Below are positions 1 to 14,200 of a stretch of 64,000 bases of DNA, one piece after another. The notes under the pieces were generated by a model. It worked only from the letters and a program-made list of their open reading frames with translations. It did not search any database and was not told where the DNA came from. The translations under genes were made by a program, and so were the position numbers. Source of the DNA: Onchidella celtica (Eukaryota > Mollusca > Gastropoda > Systellommatophora > Onchidiidae). Where the stretch lies: assembly GCA_963931925.1 (NCBI GenBank), contig OZ007576.1:13412567-13476566 (forward strand), given 5' to 3'. Position 1 is the first letter of the stretch, and every line of letters starts with the position of its first letter.

Positions 1-862
1 AAGTAATTTCTGATGAAAGGCTTCGGTTTTGTTGGTCAGTCTGCTCTTGGTTGGACCGGTGACACCCGATATTTCAAATGCCACAGGCTCAAAATCGAAG
101 TACTCAGTGAGGGTGTTGTATTTGTCCCCGTTCAGATCTTCTGCCTTTTTTGCTGCACTACGTGATTGGACATTTGAATTGTGCGAGTTTGATTTTCTTG
201 TTTCAAGTGCAGAGTAGGTTTTTCATTGCTTTTTATGACAGAGTATCATTTAAAGATTGCGCAGCCAGTATTATTATTTGCTCTTTCATGATTTAATGTG
301 AAGGGAGGAGGACACAATCTTTGGTGCCCGACTGTTAAAGTTGCTCAGTACAGCATAGAAGTCTCTAGAAGACTTAATTGGCGAACATGAATTGAAGGTC
401 TCTTTTAGTGAAAAAATAAGCCAGCTTCACAGGAAAGCGATGCTGTCAGATGTTTCATCTGAAAATTAACATTCTGGACCTGGTTCACTGATATATCCCT
501 GCTGTTTTGCTCCCTTTTTCTTTTTGAAAAAAAAGTTTTTTCACCTGGTTAATTTCATCCAGACCCATAATAAATTTAAGTGACGCCAACTTATCATTTT
601 CTTTTAGACATATGCACTTTTGTGAAATATTGTGTGATGTAGTTGGACGGCTTCTGGATTTGTCCAGTTAACAGTTTTATGAACAGAAAGATATTCAAGC
701 ACACAAGCACGATCTAAGAGTTCAGTCTTTGTAAATAAAGAGTTTTTTTATTGTCTCAACATTCTTTGTTGTCATGGGTCTTTTTCATGGACTCGTTATA
801 TGGTTGAGTCAAGAATGTTCTGAGCCTAGTGAATCAAATGTACCTATTTTGTCTGCAAATAG
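1..862 (+). other. Intron of the corepressor gene (3' part)
   Basis: There is no convincing exon here. The stretch is AT-rich and ends in an acceptor (AG at 861-862) that opens the first visible coding exon. The short open frame near 29-217 has no recognisable motif and no matching splice context. Confidence 0.6.
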
Positions 863-2215
863 GTGGAGTGCACTATTGTGCAATTTGTAAAGAGGAAGTG
901 GCACATTTTGGTCTGAGTCGACCTCTGACCTCGAGCAGCTGTGTACAGTATGGAATGTCTCAGTCCGACCTGCAAGAAGATATGAGAGTGTGTAGCTCTT
1001 GTCGTTTCCGCACTGTGCGCAACAAGAGATTTACACAGTAAGTTATGTTTTCCTCAGGGCAATGGATGGTTGGTGGGCGCTTCTGGTAGGGTTTCCCTCT
1101 GCCCTACCATTCTGTTACAATCTGCCTATCGTCTTGCTTTTTCCTAGCACAGTGAGACCGTTATCGTGTCAACGTGCTTTCTCCAAACTCAAACTCTTCT
1201 CAGGGCTGACATCAACCCTACAAAGAATTTCATTCACCCTCAACCTGTATAGATTCATCATGTGTTCAAAAAATGCTACATATGCAAGTTTACAGCTAGG
1301 TTCAGGCCTTTCATGTGACTTTGGTCCATTTTCAGCTCTATGCAAATCTACCAGTTCCCATGTATAGTAATTGAATCTTAATAGAACAAATAATTTTCGC
1401 ACTGTAACAACTCAGTTGAATGAAAATGTCCAAAGCTCAAGTTTCTCACAGCAGAAATGACTAGTGAGTAGTAAAGTTGTAAATAATTTATTTTCATTAT
1501 AGGAATTTGCTATGGTTTGAAATGCTTTGTCTCTCTTTCAGCTGCCCTATCCCAACTTGTCGCACACCTCGCAAGCGCACCAAACGTCTGCGGCCTGTCC
1601 CTTCAATGTGGCATGAGCTGGGGCCAGAACTCAAAAATACAGTCATGCAAGAATTGCGTAAGTCAAATAGATCATTTTCATCTGTATTTGGTAAAAGAAA
1701 TAAAAACTGTTTACAGAAAAGACAAAAAGCATGGAAATCTGCCATATCTGCTAAAAAATGAGAGCCTTGTGTAAGATAAAGTGGGAAAGATGTGAGTAGA
1801 GGAATGTAGATTTGCCCATTTTTGTCAACTGTACCATATTTTGGCTTCAGTATTCCATGTATCTTTCTTCAAGTATGTGTTGATCTCGTTCACTGCGGTA
1901 TAGAAGGATTTTGTGCAAGGGTGGCTTCTGTTTGGGATTTTCCTACTTTGTACTGAAAGGCCTCCTACATCCCTGTGACTAAGAAGAAATAAACTTTGTC
2001 TTTTAGATGTGTTTGCTTTTTTTAAAATTTGCTATTTGTTCATCGGTGTCTGACAGAACTGAAGGAAGACATTTCCAAGTGTTGCTCTGCTTGTTTCAAC
2101 CGAATTCTGCGACGTCTAGGCAGCAACCCACAAGCTGCAGAGTCCAGTGTGAGTTCAGCTGCTCCAGATGTCAGCTCAGGTCCAGCTGAAAGTACGAGTG
2201 ATGGGCAAGATGGAG
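863..2215 (+). other. Cys-rich, probably zinc-binding module of the corepressor (exons 1-3 of the window)
   Basis: Three exons encode regularly spaced cysteine pairs: HYCAIC, MRVCSSC, then HCPIPTC (codon His split over the 1037/1542 junction) and SKCCSAC. Between them are a basic stretch (RKRTKRLR) and a hydrophobic WHELGPEL segment. Four pairs of this kind just ahead of SANT2 look like a cross-brace zinc module. My memory of vertebrate NCOR1 has no such cysteines at this place, while I believe insect Smrter has something similar; that comparison is recollection, not a search. Confidence 0.65.
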
Positions 2216-5200
2216 GTATGGGACTTTGTCTTCATGGATCTGAGTAAATGCGTAGTGCACATTTTGAGAGGCCATTCGGGCCTTATAGCCGAAGCTCTCG
2301 GAATAGATTTCAATCAACTTGCAGCCAATTTCCGAAAAAGTTATTATTGACATGTTGCCAATATAAAGATTGCTGTGGCCAATCACCTAAACCTAATCTT
2401 AAGCCTAAAAAACTTTCAAGAAAATTCACTGTCCAAACAAAACCCAGTCTAAACATAGGGCAACTAGTCACTCTGATAAAATTATCAACCTGCTTCATTT
2501 CAGACCTGGCCGAAAACTCCAGATGGACTGAGGACGAGATGGACAAGGCAAAGAGAGGTCAGTGGTTCAAGTTTGATATGTCCGGTTGATATGTAACAAT
2601 AGTTGTTTTTTTTATCAGAAATGGTTTGATTTTTCTGTAAAATGCCAGTAGGTGGAAACATAACAAAAGAGGCCTTATTGTGTGCAGTACATCATGTCAC
2701 AAAGTAATTAATTTTGTCCATTATAATTTTGAAGGAAATTAGACGTTAAACTGTGATGGAGATGGAGAGATATCATCATACAGAATTTATGGAAAAAGTT
2801 TCTTGGAGAAGTAAACTTTAAATTAGTTGATCATGGTTCTTCTGACCTGGAGTGGCATCTATTTGGAACTCTTTACCTTGGTTTCTTTTCTAAAGTGTAA
2901 ATACAAGTAGATATAACAACTTTTTCAGCATAATTCATCCCAGTTAGAATTTATTGTTATTTGAAGTGATTGCTCTGTCTGCAGGTTTACGCAAGCATGG
3001 CAAAGATTGGACGGCAATCGCTGCCCTGGTGGGGACCAAGACGGAGGCTCAGTGCAAGAACTTTTTCTTCAACTATAAGAAAAAATTTAACTTGGAGGCC
3101 ATTGTGGAGGAACATAAAGATCAGGTGAGAGTTCAGACCACAGCCTGATCAGCTTTGATCACTTGGACCAGAGCGTAGGAAGATTACATGCCAGGGATGT
3201 TTATTGGCACTGGATCGACTATGGAATACAAAGGGCCGGATTATGACTTTGTAAGCCCTAGCCCTGGGCTACAGATATTGTAGGGCCCCCAGCACGAATT
3301 TTAGATTCTTGAAATCTGTTTAGTCAGCTTCTGATACATGGCGTCAACATGTTTTCAGGAGAACAACTTGCTATAAAAATTAAAATGAAATTCGATATTA
3401 TATGTCGCTTAACCTATGGAGGTCCTCAGCTGGCATAAGCCCCTGGGCTGCAGCCCATAAAGTCCATGCTTTATTTCGGTACTGGGAACATAATATGGAA
3501 TGTTGTTCATTGAATAATGTAAGTTATCAGTGCCACTTTGTCACATCACTTCATGAGAGGAATACAGATTAAAAGTGTCATTGATGTTGTTGTTCTAGGT
3601 ATGTGTTGAGTATTGCACTTCCCATCAACCCTCTAGATGCGAAATCAGGAAAGAAAAGATTTAATTTGTTATACGTCCGAACAGTGCTCTTTTTAACACG
3701 TCGTGGCCTTTGCCTGATTTTTTCACATAGTTTTGTAGTGTAAAGGCCCATCTTGAATAACAGCTTAATCTAAATGCAGCATTTTATTCTGTTTGCATCA
3801 TCGATTCCAGTTTTCAGCATCTTTTGATATAATCTTTGTTGATGTTCCAGGGAGGTGATGGTCGCACAACTTCTATTTGTGAGAGCATCACTTCTACTGT
3901 CACTGCCGGCTCAGAAGAGGAGGTATCTCTCAGTGACGATGAAAATGATGAAGATAATGGAGATGATAGTGATACTGCGAGTGCACCAAGCCCCACCCCA
4001 CTAAGAATAGAGGAAGGTGAGAACCGGTTATTTCTACACTAAGGTTGAAATCAGTACTCACTGCATGTTAGAATTAGAAAACCTGTCTCTCTCAATTCTG
4101 CATGTTTTTATTAACCTTTTTGCTGCCAAGCCCAAACACCCTTCCTTGCTTTAGACTACCAGAACAATGGATTATCGGGTAGAAAGACAGCTGGAAGTAG
4201 TATAAAATCTGCAAAACATGCTGGATTAATGTTGGCCAATGTATAGGCCTCGCGGCAGTTGTAGCATGAAACGGTAGGGCCAAAATCTCGGCCATGTGGC
4301 AGTCTTCCACAACATAGGATGGCAGCAAGACGGTTAAGGTGAATAAACTTCTATTTTTGTTTACTTATACACCTTTTTACATAAATATTTGGTTATTATC
4401 TAACAACAGAGTTTAATGTGTGTGAAAATGTGTGTGTGTGTGTTAGAGTATACAATATAGTGAGCTCTGTGGGTTGTGGGTGTGATGGGAGTCTAACAAC
4501 AGTTTTGCGCTGAAGAAAATCAGTCTAGCATCAACAGTTATAACAGTTTGGTACCTTGAGATAGGTGGCCATCAGTTGAATGTTAAAGACGCAGCAAAAT
4601 ATCACTAGTGCAATGAGAATTGTTTTGTTGGATTGTTTCTTCATTTTTTGGAAATGCTTTGGCAGAGACAGTAGTCTGTACTGAAGCGAAGGCTTTCGGT
4701 AGGATACCCAGTTGTAATGTTTTACGATGGGGGGGGACTATGGATTACGGTAGTCTGTTGCGCCATTTTATTTTTTTCTCTTTTTGTCTGATACAGACAG
4801 CAAAAATGCTTTAACACTTTTCCATCATATTCCGCCGATCGGCGAGTACCACACACTTGTCCTCGCGTCACATCCCGCCGATCAGCGAGTGCGTACTTAG
4901 CAACCATAAACATTGTTGTAGTAGCCTCCCTTCTTGGTTTCCTCTTTTGGACTTCTTTGTTCTGTTTTAGGAAGTGTTTATCGGTACTTTTGGCGTGTTT
5001 TTGTGATAGTGTACCACCACTGACAGCTGTGAGAGGCAAAAATGAAGGCGTCAAACAATCAGTCAGTTTTTCGACATGACAGCGATTCTGGCGAAGACTT
5101 GCATGATACTGTGAGTGATCATTCATGAGCAAGTTTCTATTTAGGTAGAAATAATGGTGTGGAAGGCATAGATCTAGATAGGCGCATGAGAGACTCCTCT

Positions 5201-8200
5201 GATGATAATTCCAGTAGTAGAGCGGGGTCAGAATCCGATGGTGATGTCAGTGACGATGAAACCCAGGCCCAGGGGCCTAGCCCTACACCAAATCAGCCTA
5301 GACCTAACCCCATGTTACAGAAAGGGAAATTCCCAAAATTCCTATGTGATGGAAAAGTGTTAAGATCACCTTTTGTTGCTTACCAGGAGTAATACTCCAT
5401 CTCTCCAAATAACACAACAGTGTTTTACATAATGACAACTGCCCCCACTGAAGCCGTTCCTTTTGTTTTTCTTTCATTTTGCCCCTTTTATTTTAAACTA
5501 ATTTTGCCAAGTGCAAGAGGCCTCACTGTCCTGCTCTGCTATCTTATTTCTTACTTTAAAAAGATTTTTTTTTAATTGTTAAGGTTCTGAAATTTATCTG
5601 GCATGTCATTGGGTGTCTTTGCCATGAAGTTTCTTATTTGCTGATCTTGTCTGGCTTATGTAGGGTGTTCTGGCGAGATTTTGGAAGTAGCACTAACGTT
5701 GCTGTATTTTTTCAAAGGGCACTGAACCTCTTTTCTAGTGTCTGTAGTTGTGAACAGCTCATTGGCAGGTTTATTTTTGTTGTAAACAAGGCCATTTGTG
5801 TTTGGTAGGCAAGAGTTTACACTGGTTGTTTTTTCCTGTCTCTCCAGCTGTTGTTTCCAGTTTTGTATTTGATCATTATTCACTTGAAATAGAGAATCTG
5901 TCTGGAGATTTGGGGCAATCTTGTGGCCACGATTATGTTTTTTTTTTTTTGTGTCTGAGAGAGGACGAAGATGTTAGTGGATTCGCATACTTAGGACGAC
6001 AACCACATTTTTGTTGCTAATGTTGTTTTGTTTGATGTCAGTTTTGTGCTTGGTATGACCTGGCTTTACTTTGTTGTGACATGTCAGATTTGTGGAGATG
6101 TCCAAAAAACCTTTTGTTGTTCCCGGCTCCAGGAGAAGGTGAGCCCACCAGCAGAGTCCAGGCCCATCACCACCCAGGTGAAGGGGACATGGAAGGCCCC
6201 GGGGCCCCGGTCCCCACCAATAATTTGTCGGAGAACAACAAGCAGTTGAGTGCATCACAGGGCAGCTTACGCAGCAATGATAATGACAGTAGTGCCACCA
6301 TGAGTGCTGACGAGGGTGAGTCACGCACACATCTACATCTTGTCCGCGACCACAAATCGTAATGTGACCCCCTCTCCCCATTGTTGTCAACCCCTGTAAA
6401 TCCTGATTTCCCCCAACTGTCGTCACCGTCACCCCCCCCCCCCCCCCCTGTAAATCCTGAGTGTTGCCCAGGTTTTAGTCCCCCAATCCAATTAGTCCAT
6501 ATAGATTGTTCTCTCCTTCATTCGATCATATTTTTTTTCGTGTGTCCACAATCCACAACCGCACTTCAGATTTTTATCACATTTTTCCATCATGTTGCGA
6601 GAAAGAGTCTTGACTTGTCCCAGACCTACCCTTCACCAGTTATGATTATGATCCAGCTGTCCATTTTGCCATTGTTCTGAACCCACAAGCGGTGTCCAGT
6701 CAGTTTCTCAGTCAGATGTCAAAATGATCGTCCCGGCCAGACATTGGTACATTATCTGCAATCGATAGCATTCATGTTTAGTTTGTCATGGTGGCCTTTG
6801 TGACCAGCCACAGTTGGTGCCCAGCTCCTTTCTCTTCAACCGTTCACTGTGTATTCTTGTCACCTTCAAAGTCCAGATGAAGAAAGTCACCATCATTGAG
6901 CTGATGTTCACCTGACTGTTGATGTGTATACCTTGTTGTCTCTCCCTCAGTTGACATTTAGATTCTGTCTACCCACTCCCGTTGTTTTTGGACCATACGT
7001 ATCAGGGATATAAGTTTGCCGATTTTCATCAGTTTTCTGAGTTTTCCAAGTCATAGAACTCAAAGAATCTTTGTTCTAATGTATCTTGTTCTGGTTCCCT
7101 GCAGGCATGTTACACAACAACTACATGTACAGATATTTTGCAATCAATATTTTCCTAATTTTTACTGAAAGGCCACTTACATCCCTGTACGTATAGTTGT
7201 CATATTTCTAACAATATTTTATCATGTGCTTAAACTTCTTATGTCCAGTATTATATTTGATCACTTGTAAACGACTGACAATATTTGATTATTCCTAAAA
7301 TTGTTACTAACAGCATTTGACTACTTGAAAGCGTTCTGTGAAAGCAGTCATTGCATACTTATAACCACATAATCTATACTGACAACGCTTATGCTGATGA
7401 TCTAGAGTAATTTTAGTCCAAAATACCTTTGAAATGTCAAATTTCAATAGACAAATTGTCCATTTTGTTTATTTCTGGAATTTGCGGTAGTGCTTGTCAT
7501 TGTTATAACCATGGGTACAAGTGAAATCAAATTACATTTCCTGAACGCAGCCATTCATGGAAACCAAAATCCTGCAGACAGCGTAACCAACATAAATATG
7601 TGCATGTACTGTAGCAGTGTTCTTTGTCTAAAGGCTGGCGGGACATGAAGTATGAAGGTTACAGTTTAAATTCCAGCCAGTCCGGTTTTTGCATCCAACT
7701 TTTACCCATGGTTATAGCAGAACTAGTGAGCCTTTCCTAGTTGAAAAGAGTAACATCTTGACTGACAACTTCTGTGTTCTCATTAATCAAGATCCAATTG
7801 AGACTACTGCTAGCTAACAAGTTATAGAGACAAAAGATTGCAGATTCAGTGTCAGGACACAATGTACAATTGAAGATTCATGAATGTTTTCCATGTGTTA
7901 CATCATTGGCATTTCCTCAGGGCCTCCAGGTGGCTCCAGTAGTCACATCCATCCTAGCAGTACCTCTGGAGGTCAAGGTGGCAGCTGCAGCAGCTCCACA
8001 ACCACGTACACTCAGCCTCCCATGGAGATATCACAGAGACACACCCCTCCATCTGCTGGCATGGCCCCAGGCTCCAGAGGGGGCACACCTCACAGTGCAG
8101 TCCCATCACCTGTAAGTGAAGAGTCAAAAATGAAAACACTATGGTCCTGAGGCCACACTTTTCAGACAAAACATTATCACTATTCAGGAAAACTGTCGAA

Positions 8201-11200
8201 TGTCAAATTTTCTTTAAAATTTAACTCATTTTGTCACGATCAATGCATGGTGCGCTGATCACCTAGAAGCCTGACCAACACACCGTGCGTCAATCATCAT
8301 GAACGTTTCGCTGTTTTTATTCCCACCATCTCTTTCCTAAGACTAAACATAGCAGCAGATACACCAAATCACACTGAATTGTATATAACATAAAACTTAT
8401 CAGTATGGTATATGAACTTTGGGTATGTTTTACTATTGTTTTTGCTATTTGAGAATCTACACTTTAGTAGAGTTACGCTCTGTGTTTTGTCCCTTGGGCA
8501 TCTGGTGCTAAATGGCCCGGGACAGAAAGAGTTAAAACATGATATCTTATGGTTTTTTACCTCACTGATCTAACTAGCTGGGTTACAAGATGATAGCTGC
8601 TTCCTGTTTCTTCCTATATTTAGGAATCAGTTTGGAAGAATCAGTTCTCCTGCACAACACATACAAAAGGAATAAAAGAGCGGTTTTTTGTTGTTGTTTT
8701 TTTGCTTCTTCTGAAAAGTGGTGATTTTGATTAAGAGAATTTTCCTGGTCGGCAATGATGTGAAGTTTGTCTTGCTGTGGTTATTATGATTAAACAAGTT
8801 ACGCTAATTTGATTTTCCTCTCTCGTGTAGTTCTCTGCTCCACGGCAAGGCTCAGCTCCCTCCACTCCATCAGGCATGCCACAAATCAGAGCCAGTCCTG
8901 TCCCAGGCCTGGCCAGACCCCCATCTGGAGAGGTGCCAGTCATCAGAGAGGTCAGTACAAAAACACTATAATTGAAGGAGTTAGTTCTAGACCGGGGGTC
9001 TGCAACCTTTCAGAGAAGAAGACACATATTCCATCTCCGTTCCCCAAGACTATAGTAACCCAAAAATTTGAAAAGGCTCGTTGAGGGAAGCATAGACCGA
9101 TTACACAGGCACATAAAGAAAATATTGAGGTGCGTTCACTGCTCTGCTATAGCTCTCATATGTAAAATACTACACTCCCCTAGCAACAGCCCTTTTCAGG
9201 TTTTTGAGTTACTACGGTTTTAGGGAAAGGTGACGATTTGAGATTTTCAGTAGAAATCAACTTCAGAGTGAGTCACAACACGCATGTAAGTCTATATGCC
9301 ACGAGTATTTTTTCTCATTTTAAGATTTTTTTCACTGGCGTTAAAACAAAAGAGCCACAGATGAAAGAGAGCCGCTGATTGCTAACGCCTGTTCTAGACC
9401 ATACCTAAATCCACCTGGATGCAAAAATATATGGTATTGTTGGGTATGAACATCGTCAAGTGTAGTGTCTTGTGTTACAAAGGGCAGGACTGTTATTATT
9501 TTTAGATGCACCTGGAAAGACCTGAAAGTTTTAGTCTTACCATGCACACAAAAAAACAAAACAAAAATTGTTTTCACAATGACACAATTTTAATATTAAT
9601 GTAATTGGTATGATATAAAAGAAAGCCCTTTAGTTGGTTGTCTTTATCAAAATAGGGCAGTGTCAGCTTACAGAAAGTTGATTTGTCACTCTTGGTGTTT
9701 TTTTTTCTGGTATTCTTTCAAAGTGTGTATTTGCCTATGCTTTTTATTAATATCGATACTCTCTCTTTCCATATATCATTCTTTCATGTTTTCACTTTGA
9801 AAATGTCACAGTAACATTTATTTTGTCCAAAAGAACACAAAAACTACTTTGCAGAATTTTCTCAGTAAGTTGACACTACTTAGCTTGATTATACTTTCAA
9901 ACATGCCCTTATTTATTATCTAAAGGTACTTTGAGGTGACAGCGATAGTGTTTTTTTTCCTTTTGGTGTCAGTAAGAAGAGGCGGACCTAAATCCATGTT
10001 TGAATATTTTTATGGGAGGACTTTCGAATGTGACACATGGCAACATTTTTTTTCACATGAAATATTCAAAAATGTTTTTTTTTTTCTTACCTTTCAAGTA
10101 TTTATTTATTATAAAACTGTATTATCCTTTTCTAATATAATTCTGTGGAATGAATGATAAAGTGAAGTCTTTGAACCAATAGTTCTGTGGCGCTCCTTGT
10201 TTGCCATTGTGGTTGAAACTTGCATGTGTCGCATTTAAAAGTCCATCCATTATTATAGACAAAGTTTAGTCCAGTTGAAATATGAGTATGCTGTAAATGC
10301 AGTTAATCAGCCTGGTATTCTTCCAGCAACTGATGTAATTAGCAAAACAAACTAAGGCTTAAAAATTGGTTTAAATTGTACAGATAATAGCTGAATTATT
10401 TCAAGTTGAGTGACTAATTCAATGCCTTTGTGTTCTCTCGGGTTTATACTTCAGCCTGGCGAGTATCAGCGATGGGCACATCTGATGCCAGAACAAGGTC
10501 ATGACATGCGCATGTCCCCACGTCCATCCAGTGCCCACTCAGAGGGTGGTGGTCAGCTGCCAGCATCCCCACATGCAGCACAGATGGCAGCAGCCAAAGG
10601 TCAAGGCAAGCATCCGTGTGTCAGAGACTTGATCAACTCAGCTATAGAGAGAAATCTGTGTGATGCGGGGCCTAGTCCAGGCCCCGGAGACAGGAGTAAG
10701 GCCTCTTCTTGGGGAATAGATTTTCTTTAACCCTTTCAGCTTCTTATGCCGGTGTACCGGCACAACACAAAACTTCTGCTTTGGTCCTTGTGCCATGATA
10801 CCAGTGCAGGTAATCCTATAATATAGTGTTAAAGGTCTCAGGATCTTCAGCACTAAGTTATAGTTCTCCCTGCACACCAGTATGGCAGCACAGGAATCAA
10901 AACAATACCAGCGCAAGAACCTGAAAGGGTTAACAATCCTCCTTGCCTCTCACCCACATTGTCTCCTTTTTTTTTTCTGTCCGTCTCTTCTAAATTTGTT
11001 AATGTCTCTCTCAGCTAGTTGTTTATTTTTATTTTCTCTCCTTTTTTGGAAGTGCTTCTGTAGGGAAAGCCGCCAAGTGAAGCAGAATGGAGAAAGTACC
11101 AAGTTGTGATCAGTGTTCAGCTACATTTTCTCTATTCAGCATTACTTGGAAACTGTATCTATCAAAGTATTTCCTTTTTTCTTTCTTTTTTTTTTTTAAA

Positions 11201-14200
11201 AAAAATTCCTGTCAGGTTTGAGCCAGTCTAGTAAAGTGCAAGGTAGAGGTGACAGTATTCCTGTTAAGCTGATGTACAGAGAGTTTATTACAGTGCTTTG
11301 TATTTGTGTTTTCCTTCTCGGGAAATCATACTAACTGACAGTTTCACTTTGTGTGCGTACGGACTTAAGTCCAGGACTTATGTACATATTTGTCTCTTTT
11401 TGAAGCGGTACTTTAGTTTAGTTCTGCTATGGCTTGAATACAGTGGTTGATTATCACTGATGCAAACTGCTGAACTTGCCAAGGTTCAAAAGTTAGTTTA
11501 AATTATAGTCCCTAGCTTAATTTATTCTTATTCTTTCAGGGCAAATAATGGAACAAATGCGATCTCGTGGCCCAACACCACAGGATTTAAGAAAAGATCG
11601 CCGAGAGCCTCCACCTCACATGTCGGACCCACGAGGAATGATGGGATACCAAATGGCTCGACCAGGAGATAGAGAGATGGAAGTCCAGGACTTGTCTCGC
11701 CGTGCTGACCCACTGGAGAAAGGACCTCACGGGTACAAGGGCAATCCACGTGATTTTGACCCTCACAGATCAAGATCAGATGTCTACCAGAGATCCACTG
11801 CAGAGCCTGTCCGTCAGATGGTGGCCCCACCACCAGCACACACCCATCCCCATCCAGGGGTATCTATTCACCCCGCGGCACAGGACTTGGGCAAACCCAT
11901 GCATCGACCAGATAGTCGAAATAAATCTCCCTCCATGTATCAGGTAAGTTAGTCAGACAAGTTTCACAAAGTGGCCGAAAAGCTTAGAGTTGTGACGACT
12001 ACCTGTACATTGGTGGGATAAATAAAAACATAAGCAAATGGTATTAATCTCAGTTTCATTTGTGGAACGATGGCACACAATGGGAAATCTGCCACAGCCA
12101 ACCAAGTTCAGAAAAATTAGCAACAACAAGGATAAAAATTTACCATTCTGTTGATAGAAAACAAAAACAGACATAAAAACCTGAATTGTCAAAAATCAGG
12201 CACTCTGTATTTGAGAGGCATAGGTATTGGCTGACGCGGGATTTTGTTCAGTTTTCTCAGCTTCTGCGATTGTGGTATATCACCGATTCTGTGCTGTCGT
12301 TCCACATTTACTTTTTTAGTCATGCTTTATGACTCAAAGTATGTCATAAGCAAGTTGGTACCCCAAATAATCATTGCGCGTCTTTTGCCCACTAAACCGC
12401 CAGTTTCAGTTCTTATGTTAGGTGTAGTTCTTACAAAGGCAACACAACATTTATTTACGTGAGGGTAATCTCTCACTCCAAAGTCAAACTTGATAGATAA
12501 CGTAACTTGTCTGTTTTGCAATGTCTAGCAGGTGGACTCTAGATCTCTCTCTCCAAATGTCCGTGGACCCCCAGGCCAGAGCACATCCCCGTATTCTCAT
12601 GGCATGGATCCATCCAGATACTCCCCTGCTCATCGCATAGGTCCACCTCCCCCTCTCATGCCCAGCAGCACGCAGAGATCTTCTCCCAAACAGGCACGTT
12701 CCCCACCAGGTCCTCTCATGATGCTACGAGGATCTATTACCCATGGTACACCAGTGACCCACCATCCAGCTGGCCCCACTCCAACTCATCCAATGGCTGG
12801 CATGGTACGCCAACCAGCTCCTCCCCCAGCACAGCAAGGATCCATCACCAAAGGCACACCTATGAGAGAGATGAGCCGTGGAGGCGGTGGACAAGAGGGT
12901 GCCCCCAGAATGCCAATGGATGCCAACTATCGAGGCCACCATGGTGGTGGTGGATATGATGGGGGCCAGTACCGCCAGCCCCAAACTGTCTACAGTAAAC
13001 AAGGCCAGTATCCTCAAGGCCCACCATACACTCAGTACCAAGAACAAAATGCTCCGTACAGCTCTAGAGCAACCATCATGAGTGATTACCTAACAGCTCA
13101 ACAGATGCCACGTGGTCAGAAAGGAGAAAGGGAGGAAGGTTTATCCCCACGTGGTGGGCGTGACCCAGGTCATCCTGCCCCAGCCCCTTCCCACCCCCAT
13201 GCTCCTCCGCAACGGCAGCCACAGCCAGGTGTGGACCCCAGACACCCCATGGTAGCTGTTAGTAACGCAAGTATGATGTACATGATTGGCGGTCAACCTC
13301 AGGGAGATCCACGGGGCAAGGCATCGCCACACAGCTCCAGGGAGGAGAAGCCACCAACTGGCTGGCCACAAGGTTAGAGCAGAAAATGTTGTATATAATG
13401 CTGTGGTCAATCTTGCTAACATTCAGCTCATAAGTAAGGGAAATCTGTTTCAGATTGATCGAAGAAACAGTTAGCCCTTTAGGCCCCGCCGCCATTTCTG
13501 CTTGCAGGCGAATTCTGATTTTGTGCGAATTTGTTATTAGGGGCATAATGAAGGTGTATTTGGTTGATTTAGTGTCATTGTACAATATTGTAGAAATTAC
13601 CCCAAAAAATGACTTTCATCACTTTGAGTACTTGTGAGAATTGCAGTCGAGTGATAAATTTGTGTGTATCACTGGTGATGCTGTATGGGGCCTAGAGCGT
13701 TAAGAGAACACTCAGAAGGATTACAAAACCCGGTTCTCTCCAAAAAAAATCTACTCGGGTTTACTTCATTTTCTGAATGTTAATCATCATGGGGCATGTT
13801 AACTATAAAAACATCCAGAGGACCAACTCACCAGGAGGACTCTTTTCTCCCCCTCACATGGATGGTCTAAAGTGGAGTCTTTTAGCCCCATTGTAATAAC
13901 AGGATTAGATAATCCTCCCCAATACTCTATGAGATGCAGGGGAAAATTATTTTTTTTTTACTTTTGGAAAAAATGCATATATGATGTAAAATGAAATTTT
14001 AATGTTTTTATCAAAACAATTACTGTGAGAATAAGTTTGCTTGATTGAGGAAGCTTTACCAATGAATATGACCATCGTTATTACCGCACAGGTGCACGAG
14101 GTCTGCCTGGTCCAATGCCCACACCCCTGCCCCTCGATCCCATGGCGCAGCAGCGTCCCAGCATAGTGGCTGGAACGGGTCGGCCACCACAGCACCCTGA

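Noticed and set aside
4722..5132. 136-codon minus-strand open frame
   Set aside because: It lies over the end of the TTAA-flanked element on the opposite strand of the transposase-like frame and shows no motif.
5974..6432. 152-codon minus-strand open frame
   Set aside because: It is antisense to the exon 6133-6315 and its composition follows that exon.
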